From Amoebidium appalachense (lineage: Eukaryota; Ichthyosporea): 64,000 bases of DNA. The stretch is taken from contig CAVNZM010000001.1 of NCBI GenBank assembly GCA_963693365.1, forward strand, positions 4,340,001 through 4,404,000, written 5' to 3'. Each line of letters begins with the position of its first letter. Within the stretch, counting starts at the first letter, position 1. The notes under the pieces were generated by a model. That model made no database searches. It was not told the origin of the DNA and saw nothing but the letters and a program-made list of their open reading frames with translations. Position numbers and translations under genes: made by a program. This document shows positions 27,665-64,000 of the stretch, piece after piece.

Positions 27665-27699
<35 letters not shown>

Positions 27700-28409
27700 T
27701 GTGTGTGTGCACACGCACTCGATGACTGCGTGTGCGCGTGTGTTTTTGAGTTGAGGGCTGGGAGTGGTGGGATGGTGGTGTTAGTGGTGGTTGGAGGGGG
27801 GGATACATGAATCGCGAAATTCAAATGAGAATAGTGCAGTACTGTTATTAAGGGAGTTATCTAGCTTTGTTTAGATGTCTAGTAAAACTACTTTTGGTGT
27901 TGTGTACAGAACAGCATTGCATCCCCCCCCCTCCCCTTCCTTGTCCTTACCACCACTGCACTGGGAACCTGAATCGTGTATTTATTGCTAAATTAATTTA
28001 GTTTGAAACTTGAACTTGAATGTCAGGGAGTGTGGTATTTTGCAGTCCATTTTCAAGTCAACAAAAGGGGCTGTAAATTCTGATGTGTGTATCTACAAGC
28101 CCCGAACTGAAACGGGGGGTCGAACCTTATGTCATTGGTTGTGATCGTGTTCTGCAAATGCGTTACAGCTGTCACAGACAGCCTACCAATCTAAACTCGA
28201 GGAAAGAACCTTTAAAAAGGTTAAAATAAGACTACACGTGTGCACATACACATCGTTCTCTTTCCTATCCAAGGTAATTCCTTCCCCTCCCGCCCCCACC
28301 TTCCTTCTTCTGCATGTGGGATGGTTGCATCTGCTGTCTGCAAATTGTCATTCCTGCACCGATTTTTTTGGCGTCTGCCTGTCTTGCTGTCTCCATGATA
28401 CTACTCCAA

Positions 28410-49156
<20,747 letters not shown>

Positions 49157-50060
49157 TCTCTTGGTTGTCAGCAAGAAGATCCCCTTCTGTTGTGGACAGA
49201 CCGTTTGACACGTCCGCTGAGAGATCACCAGTGTGGCCAAGCGCAAGGCTCTAAAACTAGCCCTGGCTTTAGTTACTTTCCTCGTAAGAAGGCCTCTTCC
49301 TAGAGTAAACGAGAGGTAGAAGAGCCCTTTCCCCTTGTTACTTTATAGTTCCACATATAAAGTAAAGTGTGTTGGGTCAAAAGGGGCCTTTTGCTTGGAA
49401 AAGTGAAGGGAATGACAAACGCACAAACGTTTTGTTCCTTGGTCCCCAAACGCACTCTGAGGTAATGCATACGCAACTGTGGTTAGTCAACCAATCAAAA
49501 CTATTGGAATTCTTGTGAAGCACTGGTATCCAATCAGTGATTCGTGCATCAACCAGCCCCTGATGTCAGTGTGAGCACAAAACAGGTGCATTATTCAACT
49601 AACTAGTAAAGAAAGTAAACAGAATGGAACTTCCCTATAGTATATAAGCATATATGTTAACCACTTTAGCCAACTTTGGTGAACTGGTGACTTTTCTCAG
49701 GTCATTTTTCAGCATCAAAAGGGTATAGATGTGGAATTTCGAAGGCTGGTAGGCGGCTATTATTTAGGAGATTATAGCGCGCGCTGATTGGCTACGCAAT
49801 GCCGCCAGCTTACAGGGAGTGCTTGAGTTGGGCTGCTAAGTAAATTACCTTATTAAAAAACATATGTACAGCTACTTCTCAGATAAAAGTAGTATGCTAG
49901 TTTTTAACTTCAAAGGTATTCTAGTTATACTCGGCTCTTGGCTCAGGCAGATTGAACGAAACTGAATTCATGTTGGAACAAGCGAATCATTTCAAACTTG
50001 TTCTCCTATTAGTTATATATCATTTATTTATATAGCCATATCAAAAAGCTTCCGGCGAAA
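49157..50060. other. AASS promoter side, unique sequence
   Basis: Free of microsatellites. It includes the AASS 5' UTR (about 49157-49320) and the TATA-like box. The plus-strand open frames at 48878-49303 are antisense to the AASS first exon and carry no known domain. Confidence 0.6.
49341..49347 (-). promoter_or_regulatory. TATA-like box of AASS
   Basis: TATAAAG on the minus strand, 185 nt upstream of the predicted ATG. The stretch between them has no earlier ATG, so the ATG in GAGAATGAGCCAG would be the first in the transcript. Confidence 0.45.
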
Positions 50061-50494
50061 ACCAAGGTCATGCATGATATGCATCCGATGATGATATTTC
50101 AGCAGCATCATGATCGACCCCCTCCCCCCCCCCCCCCCCCCCCCCCCCCTCCCCACCACCACTACCACCACCACCGCCACCATCACCCGCACGCGCTTGT
50201 TTCACACTTCAACTCGCTCACTTACAAACGAGACTCTCTAGTTGACAAACTACTCAAGTTCCCGTCGAACCTTCCCAGGAAGATGCATGGCCGTTCGATC
50301 GGTGCACATGATGACAGGCTGGCGCCGGCATCATGGCTACAACATCGTAGAACAACTTCGGCAAAACAAAATGTTGTAAAGAAAAAACAATGATAATATG
50401 AAGACAGTCAGCCAGTATGCACATGTTTGGGATTCTTGATTTTTCCTTTTTTTTTTTTTTTTTTGAAACGCCGGGGAGGGGGGTAATAGCTAAG

Positions 50495-50495
50495 T

Positions 50496-50532
<37 letters not shown>

Positions 50533-50777
50533 GGGGCACATGGGGGGGGGGGGGGGAGAGGGGGGACCCACCCACCCCCTTGGATAGGTGGGTCCCCCCC
50601 CCCCCCCCCCCTCTTGGGCAGGTGGGTCCCCCCCCCCGGCCTCCCCTTGGACAGGTGGGCCCGGTCCTCCCCTCCCCCCGTCCCCCCCCTCCCCCCTGAA
50701 CAGAAGGATTGGTGGGTCGGGTGGGTTTCCCCCTCCCTTTCCCCCCCCCCCCTCCCCTTGGACAGGCGGGTCCGGTG

Positions 50778-50817
<40 letters not shown>

Positions 50818-50940
50818 ACAGGTGGGTCCGGTGGGTCCCCGACAGGTGGGTCCGGTGGGTCCCCCCCCCCCCCCCCCTCCCCCCTCCACCCAGTGGCACC
50901 CCTCCGGTTAGCAGGTGGGTTGTGGGTCCCCCCCCCCCCC
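50495..50940. repeat. G/C minisatellite with AGGTGGGTCC units
   Basis: A G-rich half (50495-50565) faces a C-rich half in which GGACAGGTGGGTCC / GGTGGGTCCCC units recur about seven times between C runs. The inverted G and C halves are self-complementary. Confidence 0.9.
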
Positions 50941-51506
50941 AGAAGGAGCATAGGCTGCCATCATATGACTATTGATACATCGCAGATCGAAAATGTTGGC
51001 GAAAGCCAACGCTTTAGTCACTATATCAGATAATGATATTATGATCATATGTTGTGGTATCCCTTAGCAGCGTTTGGCATATATTTCCAAAACGTAAGAA
51101 TTGAGGCTAACTCAAAGAAGTCACTCTTGATCACCTAAAACTCAGGCTATATGCTGTAAATTCATACTCTCACCCTCCCCTCGCCCTCCCCCCCCCCCTC
51201 CCCTTCCCCCTCCCCGCCCCCCCCTCTCGCACTCGTCTAGAGTTGCCCCACCGTGCGCGCACACACGCACATGCCTTTCACACGTATCTAATTTACAAGT
51301 ACCTGCACCCGTATGTACCACACACACAACCGGTACACGAACTTTGACCAGCGATGAGCACCCGACATAAACATGCAGATACACTCACCCACACTACGTA
51401 CATAAACAAACATTCCCCGCCACTGACACAAATAGGCACACGAACACTGCATGGCTAGCACGATAACCTTGCCCCCAATAATTCATAAGTTAGAAAGTTG
51501 ACCGTC

Positions 51507-51565
<59 letters not shown>

Positions 51566-51844
51566 CGCGCGCGCGCGTACGTGCTTGCACATGTGCACGT
51601 GCATTTTACTTGTGTAAATGAGCAGGGTGAGGGAGGGTGGGGGGAGGAAAGGGGGCAGGAGGTGAGTGCTGTGCAGGCGGGGAGCCGGGGAAAGGGGGGG
51701 GGGGGGGGGGGGTCGTTAGAAAATGATCGGAGGGGGAAGGGGCGGGGGGGGGGAGGGGGAAGGTGAGTGAGGCAGGAGGGACCACGAGGGGGGGGGGGAA
51801 GGGGGGGGGAGGGGGGAGGGGAGGGGGAGAGGCGGTCGTTAGAA

Positions 51845-51960
51845 GATGTTATTAAGGAACATATAGTACACATTTGCCACGGACAACACAAAGCAAACCT
51901 TGCAAAGAATGCACAATGAGTATGCATGCGGCAGAAGAAGAGCACCAGCCCGAAGGGGTG
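51845..51960 (+). repeat. Dispersed ~110-bp element, copy 8 (diverged)
   Basis: Contains AGTACACATTTGCCACGGAC, AATGCACAATGAGTATGCAT and a CAGAAGAAGAGCACCAGCCC-like end. It is the only copy found outside a gene. Confidence 0.7.
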
Positions 51961-51964
51961 GGAA

Positions 51965-52065
<101 letters not shown>

Positions 52066-52075
52066 GAAGGGGGAC

Positions 52076-52111
<36 letters not shown>

Positions 52112-52254
52112 TATATGCATTAGTGGCCAAACCGGAAGATTATATTCCTCAAAAAAAAAAAAAAAATTTAGCGAATACTTAGTACAACTTTGGTGGGTAG
52201 AAAGAGACTCTGGCCATGATCATGCACATGCGTGGTTGGAGAGAAGGTGGGGCC

Positions 52255-52259
52255 CGGGG

Positions 52260-52306
<47 letters not shown>

Positions 52307-52471
52307 GAGGGGACCCACCACCCCACTCACCCGGGTGGGTCCCTCCCCCCCCCGGGTGGCCACCCACCCCCGCGGCAACCTTTGGGAAGGGGGGGGAGGC
52401 ACCCACCCACCCCCCAGGGGGGAGGGAGGGGGTTGAGGGGGTTCCCACCAGAGCGGACGTCGATATTAACT

Positions 52472-52502
<31 letters not shown>

Positions 52503-52530
52503 CCCCCCCCCCCCCCCCCCCCCCCCATTT
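52255..52530. repeat. Second G/C minisatellite
   Basis: A G run of about 45 nt is followed by GGGACCCACC / GGTGGGTCCC and GTGGCCACCCACC units, then a C run of about 50 nt near 52476-52526. It uses the same GGTGGGTCC core as the array at 50495-50940. Confidence 0.9.
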
Positions 52531-53333
52531 CAAATTCAAAATCACTTTCTGTAAACAAACTCGCTAAGTCTTGCTGGTGGAGCTCGAGGCGCCCAGGCTG
52601 TACAAGTTACATGTGACTTAGTAGTCATATCATATATTTGAAACACACACCGCTCAAAACGTAAGGTAGGCAGTTGGCCAACAATTTTTTTTTCTCAATA
52701 ACTTGTACTGCCCCTATGGGCATTTTCCTTTTACTTAGCCACGGTCCCGGTGTTTGGATGTGCACCAGCCCCCCAGGGGCACCAGGCTTATTACGTATAC
52801 TCGCAGTGTGTACGTACATCCATAACAATAGTGCCGGGATGCTCAGCATGTACATACAATGATTAGTAGTATCACAGACACACATTGTGGCGTTCACCTT
52901 GCCAAGGGGCCTTTGGGACCTGTGGAGGGGAGGGGAGGGGGGAAGGAGGGGGGAGGGGGGGGGGGGGGGGGGGAGGGGGGGGGTGCAGGGGGCAGATCTA
53001 CATCTGTAGGCCAGATCTGCATAGTCTACTACTAGCTAGTAGGCTATATATCCATGGGGGGGTTTACGCTGTTTACTCGAGGCAAAGAGAGACCAGTCTC
53101 AGGTATGGGGGTTTTTTGCTCGGAGTATCCCCTCAGCGGTATATCATGATCAAGTACATAAATGTCGGGTGATGATTATATATCAAGGTTTATTTTCTCT
53201 ACGAGGCACCATAAAGACTAAGAAAAATCAATTAGTTGGGTTCCCCGTTTATTTTATTTTTTTTTTTTTTTTTTTTTTTTCCGGGCTCCCCTGGGACACA
53301 CGGTATCAGCTGGTGTGTGTGTGTGTGTGTGTA

Positions 53334-53366
<33 letters not shown>

Positions 53367-53368
53367 GC

Positions 53369-53427
<59 letters not shown>

Positions 53428-53496
53428 AGAATTTTGTAATGATGTGTTTCTCAAGCCAATCAATACATCTAATAAACAGGTCATAGTTACGTGTGT

Positions 53497-54640
53497 TTAG
53501 TATAAAATCAAGGATATTGTAATTTTCAGGTAGGCTATCTTTCTGGGTGTCTGTGTGAATGTGTCGTGTGTGTGTTGCGGTATTATGTGGTCTATCAAAC
53601 TACGATTGGCGATACATGACCGTTTAAACTGGTGTGTGTGTGTGTTGTTTGGGCATGCAAACGATGCCACCTTATACTTATTAGATCTCCACTGTATAGC
53701 ACGTGTACAGTAAAAGCGTGGTAAGTGATCAATAATACCATCAGCTAGAGAAAGACCAATTCTACAGGAAGGTAATATAATGTATTTAGGTGTTACACAT
53801 TTGCGAGTGCCATATTTGGCAATATGGTTGAGGCGGTCATTATATATAAAACGAGACATAGGGCTTAGTTTTTCAAGGTGTATGCTTTCATCGGGTCTAG
53901 TGTCGTGTGGTATCTTTTTCCATTTGTTATATTGTGTAATTATTTTGTGATTCTGTACATGTCTAATAAGTAAATGGCAGTCCAAAGTCACACGCACACT
54001 TTTGCGGGGTTTATTTGTATTTGTGCCCGGGGAAGAAGGAGAGGGAGAAAGAAGAAAAGAGGGGAGAGGTGGGGAGGAGACAGGTCGGATAGAGAAGAGA
54101 GGGTGGGAGGGCAAATAATTCTTTAAGCGGCTTATGTGCTTATTGAATTTCAGCGCGAGATGGGATACTCTAACAGCTATTGGGACCAGACCATATATCG
54201 AGAACGTTACAGGCCCAGGTTTACAACAGTTGTTAGATAAAAAGGAGGCAACTTCTACTTCAAGGAAATTTGCCAAGGGTTTAAGCGCCCTAGTTCTCTC
54301 TTTCTTGATCCAAGCGGCGAGAAGGGGTAAACCATATTCACATGCCGGGAAGACAAAAGCGCGAATAAATGTAAGTCTAATAGAAGGATGGAGGGGTAGT
54401 TTTTAAAATATTAGCCGAGAAGAAAGCTAACCGCTTACGAGCCAGCTCCACCCTCTTTTCAACCATATGGGAAAACATAACACCAACAGAATTAACCGGA
54501 ACACCAAGATATTTGTATTCTGGAACTACAGGTACAGGTTTAGATGATAATGTAAATGTGTGTAAATTGTTTGCTATATCAGGTTCAAGGACACCACATC
54601 TATGGCAGAGAAAGAGGAGCACGTCAACTTTGACCCTCCC
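53497..54640 (-). mobile_element. Decayed non-LTR retrotransposon (LINE), 3' part of the reverse transcriptase ORF
   Basis: The minus strand encodes, in order, KVDVLLFLCHRCGVLE, PVVPEYKYLGVPVNSVGVMF and EKRVELARKRLAFFSANILK. After a frame change near 54385 come SIRLTFIRAFVFPACEYGLP, LLAAWIKKERTRALKPLANF, and a long tail with SRFIYNDRLNHIAKYGTRKC. The YLGV block followed by a helical region and a CEYG-like segment matches the part after the catalytic palm of LINE reverse transcriptases. The palm itself (ADD motif) is absent: upstream (sense) the frame meets a T/G homopolymer tract at 54640-54720. The copy is 5'-truncated and frameshifted, so it is inactive. The region 54720-54930 may be further LINE sequence but is not recognisable. 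Confidence 0.8.
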
Positions 54641-54666
54641 CCTCCCCCCTCCCCCCCCCCTCCCCC

Positions 54667-54718
<52 letters not shown>

Positions 54719-55596
54719 AGAAGAAAAAGAATGTGGCAAAAACCACCGCTACGAACACAAGATGCCGTCGGTGCACATGCCTTTCTTCCAAGTAGCTGCC
54801 AGGCACACATAGTCCGACTGAGCTGTTTTCATCATTATAGAATGCAAATTCTAGAGACGTGACGTCCAGATCTGAAAGTTTTTTCCAGATGCTGTGCCAT
54901 ACCACACATCCTGTTAACAGGGAGGATGCCTAACCCCTTGCATGCGTATTATGCTTGTCACATGTTCGGTTTGTTGAGATATCGTGTATAAATGGAAACC
55001 TGACATGGTCTGCATTGCGACTGGCCTGGGGGGGGGGGGGGGGGGGGGGGGAGGGGGGGGGGGGGGGAGGGGGGGGGGGGAGAGGGGGGGGAGTGCGGGG
55101 CCGGGCGGGGGGCACAGCTGTGTTTATTGATTGCGACCAACTCAAGTCCGATGAATTACACACATATTAGTGACTCTAAGAAACCGATGTATTGCTGACT
55201 ATACGCATCAGATTCTACGTGTGTGCATTGTGCATACGTGCCTATGTGAGTCATGTTATTGCACTGAGGTGTATGCCAGTGTATGCCTGTGTGTGTACAC
55301 ATGTGCAGCATGTGTATTTGTGCCGTGATGTACAACTTTCACATTAAGTCCCGTAACAAGTACCGTAACGTCTGAGGGCCGGGCCTCCCATTCGTAGTCT
55401 TAACTTACTAGTAGGCCACTGGAAATTTCATCATTCATTCATATCTCGTGTGTTGATAGACCATGCACTCATAGCTAATTTTCATTCACCTACTAACTGC
55501 AACACGCACAAGTGTCCTAAACACAACAACACGAGAAGTTCCAAGAGCATTCAAAATGGATCTTGTTAAAAAGGGGGAAATGAAGGCACACACACA
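54641..55596. other. Intergenic region 3' of SLC25A38
   Basis: C/A homopolymers at 54636-54716, unique sequence to 55025, a G-rich block at 55030-55110, then unique sequence. A possible reversed poly(A) signal for SLC25A38 (TTTATT on plus) is at 55123-55128. No gene seen. Confidence 0.5.
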
Positions 55597-59697
<4,101 letters not shown>

Positions 59698-60660
59698 TCT
59701 ACACGTTCACATGACAAAACTCTTCCTGTCACCTAAGCAAACAGGTTTGGTAGTTAGAAAACGAATAACACTCGATACTAAAAGCTGGCATTTTTATTCC
59801 ACCTTGTACAAAGTGCGGATCCGGGCCGCCTGTGGGCCGGATGAGGCCGGATGACGTCAGTCGTAGTACAAAATTTTTTAAGACAGGCATTTCCCCTGAT
59901 TAAATTGTTAAACAGTTGTTAGTTTTTATCTCATGCATGCACATAGCCGTGCACGATGCTTTCGAAACCAATGGATGAAGAATTACGCAATTCTGGCCCT
60001 CTGGCGCTGCTCTGGCCAAAATCTCTGGCCGTTGCCGGCGGCCGGAGTACGGACGCGCTCCTGTCATTTCTAGATTTCTTGGACGTGTTGGGTTTTTGCC
60101 AACGGTGCATCTTGCTTCTCTGTTACGTACGTGTGTGTTGTTGTTAACGAGGGGTGGGCACCGGCGAGAGCTAGCTGCGGGTGAGTGGAATTCGACTAAT
60201 AAAAAAGTAACAGTATATACCCGCACAAAATGGATGCGCATGCTTGCGCTTGCCCCAGCTAATGTGTACACATAAGTACTGGTACATGCGTAGCTACGCC
60301 GTACACGTGATGAGTGAGTGGTGGGCATGCGGGATGCATACGTGGCCACCAATTATGGTGCTAATGAGGGATAGACTGTGGGGTCACATAGCCAACGTTG
60401 TGTTTTCCCCCCGGAGCTTTCCGTTAGCGCCCAACCAAGTTACCCAAGTACAACTAAGTTATCCTTTTGCTCGGCGCAGAATGTAACATGCCATACTGCG
60501 TTTGCTATTGTCTAAAATTGATTTGCAGTTTTGCGGAATCATTCTGCTTCTATTTGCCGGCTATTCTGCTTGCAGCATTCGCGCAAGTCCTTTAATTCTG
60601 CCGATGTCTGAAGCAGCGTGATGCTGCAGACCAGCGGCGAGTGTTTGGTGTGTGTATTGC
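59698..60660. other. SLC25A38 upstream region, unique sequence
   Basis: No microsatellites. A 150-codon open frame on the minus strand (59900-60352) and a 63-codon one on plus overlap it without recognisable domains. It probably holds the promoter of SLC25A38. Confidence 0.5.
59852..59859. promoter_or_regulatory. CRE-like palindrome TGACGTCA upstream of SLC25A38
   Basis: A perfect TGACGTCA lies 155 nt upstream of the ATG. Just before it (59836-59855) is a near-repeat of GGCCGGATGA. bZIP factors of the CREB/ATF type bind this site in animals and fungi. Regulation is inferred. Confidence 0.45.
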
Positions 60661-60699
60661 ATGTATGTGTACATACAACATGGGTTTGCGTGTGTGAAT

Positions 60700-60922
60700 T
60701 ATATTAACGTGTGTCGCGTGTGTGCGCACGTGTGCACGTGTGTGTGCACGTGTGTGTGTGTGTGTGTGTGTGTGCGTGTGTGTGTGCGTGCGTGTGTGTG
60801 TGTGTGTGTGTGCGTGCAAGTGTGTGTGTTTTTATGTACGTGCCATGACATGCGTGGGTGAAGGTGAGCACGTGTGTGTACGTGCACACGTGTGTGCGTG
60901 TGTGTATGTGACTGATGTCACA

Positions 60923-60966
<44 letters not shown>

Positions 60967-61259
60967 TTCTCGCTCTCTGCCCCGCCCCGTCTCTCTCTCT
61001 TCTCTCCCCCCCTCTCTCCCTTCTCCACTCTTTCTCACTCTCTCTCTCACTCTCTCTCTCTCTCTCTCTCTTCCCCCCCCCCCCCTCTCTTCTTCTCTCT
61101 CCCTCTCTCCCTCCCTCTCTCCCTCCCTCTTTCCTCCCCCCCCCCCCCCTCTGTCTCTCTCCCTCCTCCCCCATCCCCCACCCCCCATCTCCCTCTCTCT
61201 CTCTCTCTCGCTCCCCCCCTCCCCCCTCCCCCCCCCTCTTGATATCACACACACACACA

Positions 61260-61311
<52 letters not shown>

Positions 61312-61337
61312 CCCCCCCCCCCCCCCTCTCTCTCCCT

Positions 61338-61390
<53 letters not shown>

Positions 61391-61405
61391 CTCTCTCTCT
61401 CTCTA

Positions 61406-61497
<92 letters not shown>

Positions 61498-61575
61498 ATT
61501 TCTCTCTCTCTCCGCTCTGACTGAGTTTCTCTCTCTCTCTCTCTCAGATCTCTCTCTCTCTCTTTCACCGGACGT
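60700..61575. repeat. GT/GC tract followed by a ~640-bp CT/C/CA low-complexity block
   Basis: GT with GTGC units (60700-60915), then CT repeats broken by C runs and CA blocks, with a pure CT stretch near 61408-61493. Long Ser/Leu frames here are repeat products. Confidence 0.97.
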
Positions 61576-63065
61576 CTGCCTGTCTGTATTTGTCTCTCTC
61601 GCTGTCGCATATATCATTAGTAACGTAGAAAACCATGCATTCTTTTTTAATGGTTAAATAACAGTCAGTATGTATTAGTCTCCAAGGCTTGATGTACCCA
61701 CTGGCTTATCTTACGTAAGTGGCCGGGTGCTACTACGCCGCGGGACCTGCGGCAATATATATATAATAAAAAAATAAAATAAAAAAAAAGATGCCGCAGG
61801 GAAGACAGCACTCAGCAACATGTCTCCATGTGAACATGGAGCAGAGACATGGAGCACTCAGAGTGAATATATACAAAAAAAAAAGATGTATCGACATGCA
61901 TGTAGGCCTAGCGAGTCCGACACGATTTTCAGCATGAGCCAATGAACACTCACTAAAGATCATGGAATGTTTAGAATTGCAATTTAGCTTTTGCTGCATT
62001 TGTATGTGGCACATGATGGTCATGAGGGTCTGACAAACCGGTTTGAAGGCTATAAGCCTTTAAAGTCGATTCGATTTCCTAGCCCGACATTTTAAATTTT
62101 CATAGATAGCAGAAGCTTTACGGTTTTTTTAACTGAGCTGGAAGAAGCCCTTTTACTAATAAACTGAAGTGTGTACCAATTGTACATGTAGTAGCGACTG
62201 ACACTGACTGTCTGCTACCAACCAGGGTTTCAAATTGCTACATTCCGTCATCTGGATCTGTTTATCATGGCTTTTCTCAATCATTGGTCCGCACGACAAA
62301 CCAGGGTAAAAAGGGCCCGCGGAGCATGTTCGTTATCAACACACCAACACTGTATGGCCATGTGCCACCAGTACCGGATGGGCTTATCAGACTTGGAATG
62401 CAGCGCCATTTGCAGCAGAGCCCCCAAATGCAGAGCAAAGAATCCGACTTCCATCTGACCGACGGTTTTGAACGCTGTTTCCTCAAATGTGTTCAGGTTG
62501 GACAGTTACCACACAAGGACGTCGAGGGGAAGAAGGAGCACCGAGCGTCAGAAAGTGCAGGTTCCCAATCCTGTCGGCCTGTCAGAAGTGTGCACCCTTG
62601 CTATATCCCGTGCATGGATCAATGGATCGCGGAGGGGACCCGGAATAATGCACTTGGCTTTGCGACACTTACCCTATCTGCGCAAAAGACTGTTTCCGTG
62701 CGTACGGCAGTGCTCAGTCGTGTGGGGACGAATGTGCATTCTACGGCGTGCACGTGGGGTCACCCGCTGAGTAGGTAGCGTTCCGATTGTTAACGACGTC
62801 AACGGGAGAAGACAACCGACCTTGCAATTGTTTGCAATGTCTGCTGCTCTCGTGTGTGAATAATTAATAAAAAATAAAAAAGAAGGATTAACGCAAGACT
62901 CGGGAGTAACGCAAGACTGCTCTAACTCTGTGGGGGTGTGGCGTACATGCAAGAGTTCAGTGTGTTGTGCCATGCGCGTGGTTTAACTCTGTGTGATGAT
63001 TATGTTTGTGTGTCCACGGAGATTTGTGCCTGTTCCGTGTGTCATGACGTGTGCCATGATGTGAT
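61576..63065. other. Unique intergenic stretch with an undecided open frame
   Basis: Mostly unique. 62284-62778 (+) is a 164-codon uninterrupted frame with Cys pairs such as ERCFLKC and HPCYIPC. The next frame over (62267-62770, one TGA) also has CX3C pairs such as HCMAMC and FPCVRQC. No family is recognised, no introns are evident, and Cys-rich readings in two frames argue for base composition rather than selection. A decayed gene remains possible. Confidence 0.3.
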
Positions 63066-63081
63066 GTGAGTGAGACTCTGA

Positions 63082-63406
<325 letters not shown>

Positions 63407-63672
63407 GTGTGCAAAAGATCGTGTATTTATACATTGTTCTTTGGGGGAGAAGGGGAGGAAGGGTGGGGGGAAGGAAGGGGGGATGAGGATCCGGAGAGGC
63501 GGGCCCGGGGGGTTGGCTGGCTTTGGAAAGCCTTTAAGAGCGGGGTTACAGGGGTAGGGTGGCCGCGCGGGGGTGGTGGTGGTGGTGGTGGTGGTGGTGG
63601 TGTGGGGGGGGGGAGAGAGAGCGGGGGAGGGGAGGTGGAGCGTCGTGTTTTTTTTTTTTTTTTTTTCTTTCT

Positions 63673-63705
<33 letters not shown>

Positions 63706-64000
63706 GGGGGGGGGGAAGTTGGATGCAATAGCCAAATTGAATGCCACATCATTCACATGTTTATGTTACAATAAATTATGGGTCATCACTACTGCCACTG
63801 CGGTGGTGGGAGGTGTAAGGGGATTGCTAAAAACAAAAAATGGCGCCAGGCATCTCATTCACTTAATGTATGTACGAGTCAAACTAATTAAGGATACTCT
63901 TCTGAAATGAACCACAAGACGACCCTATGATGGCATAGCATTGTGGTTGTCACTTTACTGTTATGTTAACGTCGCATCCATTTTCACTGTTCTTTGGGTC
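63407..64000. other. Right edge: G-rich and unique sequence
   Basis: (GGT)n at about 63571-63602, a T run then a G run (63652-63703), then about 290 nt of unique sequence to the window end. No gene seen. Confidence 0.5.

Larger units (their letters stand above)
25717..28409. other. Intergenic region between the small gene and the AASS 3' end
   Basis: 25717-26820 is unique sequence with no gene-like reading; a plus-strand frame at 26375-26629 has no family features. 26830-27360 is CT/C-rich. 27389-27540 holds a duplicated segment around a GT tract. 27540-28400 is mostly unique with a GT block at 27640-27710. The AASS 3' UTR probably lies in the right-hand part. Confidence 0.55.

Noticed and set aside
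54720-54930. Minus-strand reading containing KKLSDLDVTSLEFAFYNDE as the missing LINE palm
   Set aside because: No ADD catalytic motif and no continuous frame into the LINE tail; similarity too weak to call.
59900-60352. 150-codon minus-strand open frame upstream of SLC25A38
   Set aside because: No family features; length is compatible with chance in GC-balanced unique DNA; it lies in the likely promoter.

Overview
This is nuclear DNA of an intron-rich eukaryote. It encodes an ELAV-type RNA-binding protein with three RRMs, a fused mitochondrial lysine-ketoglutarate reductase/saccharopine dehydrogenase (the animal/plant form), a myosin-I type TH1 domain, a heme-pathway glycine carrier, and a fungal-type (Str2/Met-7-like) cystathionine gamma-synthase. 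Animal-type and fungal-type families side by side suggest a unicellular opisthokont such as an ichthyosporean; this assignment is an inference and is not certain. No bacterial features, CRISPR arrays, rRNA or convincing tRNA genes were seen.

Layout. 1-11620 (-): cystathionine gamma-synthase-like gene, C-terminus beyond the left edge. 11621-13096: repeat-free divergent promoter region. 13097-16472 (+): ELAV-like gene, 5 exons, 340 aa. 18129-22701 (+): stand-alone TH1 protein, 8 exons, 202 aa. 25013-25716 (-): 102-aa protein of unknown family with a mitochondrial-looking N-terminus. 28410-49156 (-): LKR/SDH (AASS), 33 exons, about 921 aa. 49157-53496: intergenic DNA with C/G minisatellites. 53497-54640 (-): decayed 3' part of a LINE. 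55597-59697 (-): SLC25A38/Hem25, 5 exons, 305 aa. 59698-64000: intergenic DNA with very long CT and AG tracts. All exon models were built by hand from homology, GT/AG boundaries and phase agreement. Every internal junction quoted keeps frame.

The striking property of the window is its repeats. Introns are packed with poly-G/C runs of about 20-60 nt, (GT/CA)n and (CT/AG)n, often touching the splice sites, while several intergenic stretches are almost free of them. In the sense strand of each gene the tracts are mostly C-runs, CA and CT, so the asymmetry follows transcription direction. Tandem duplications of 18-67 bp sit on or beside splice junctions at several places, and a roughly 110-bp dispersed element bordered by G-runs occurs at least eight times.

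Functionally, AASS (lysine to saccharopine to aminoadipate semialdehyde) and SLC25A38 (glycine import for heme synthesis) are mitochondrial. The CGS-like enzyme acts in transsulfuration, ELAV in mRNA binding, and TH1 at acidic membranes. Nothing suggests these genes form a functional cluster.
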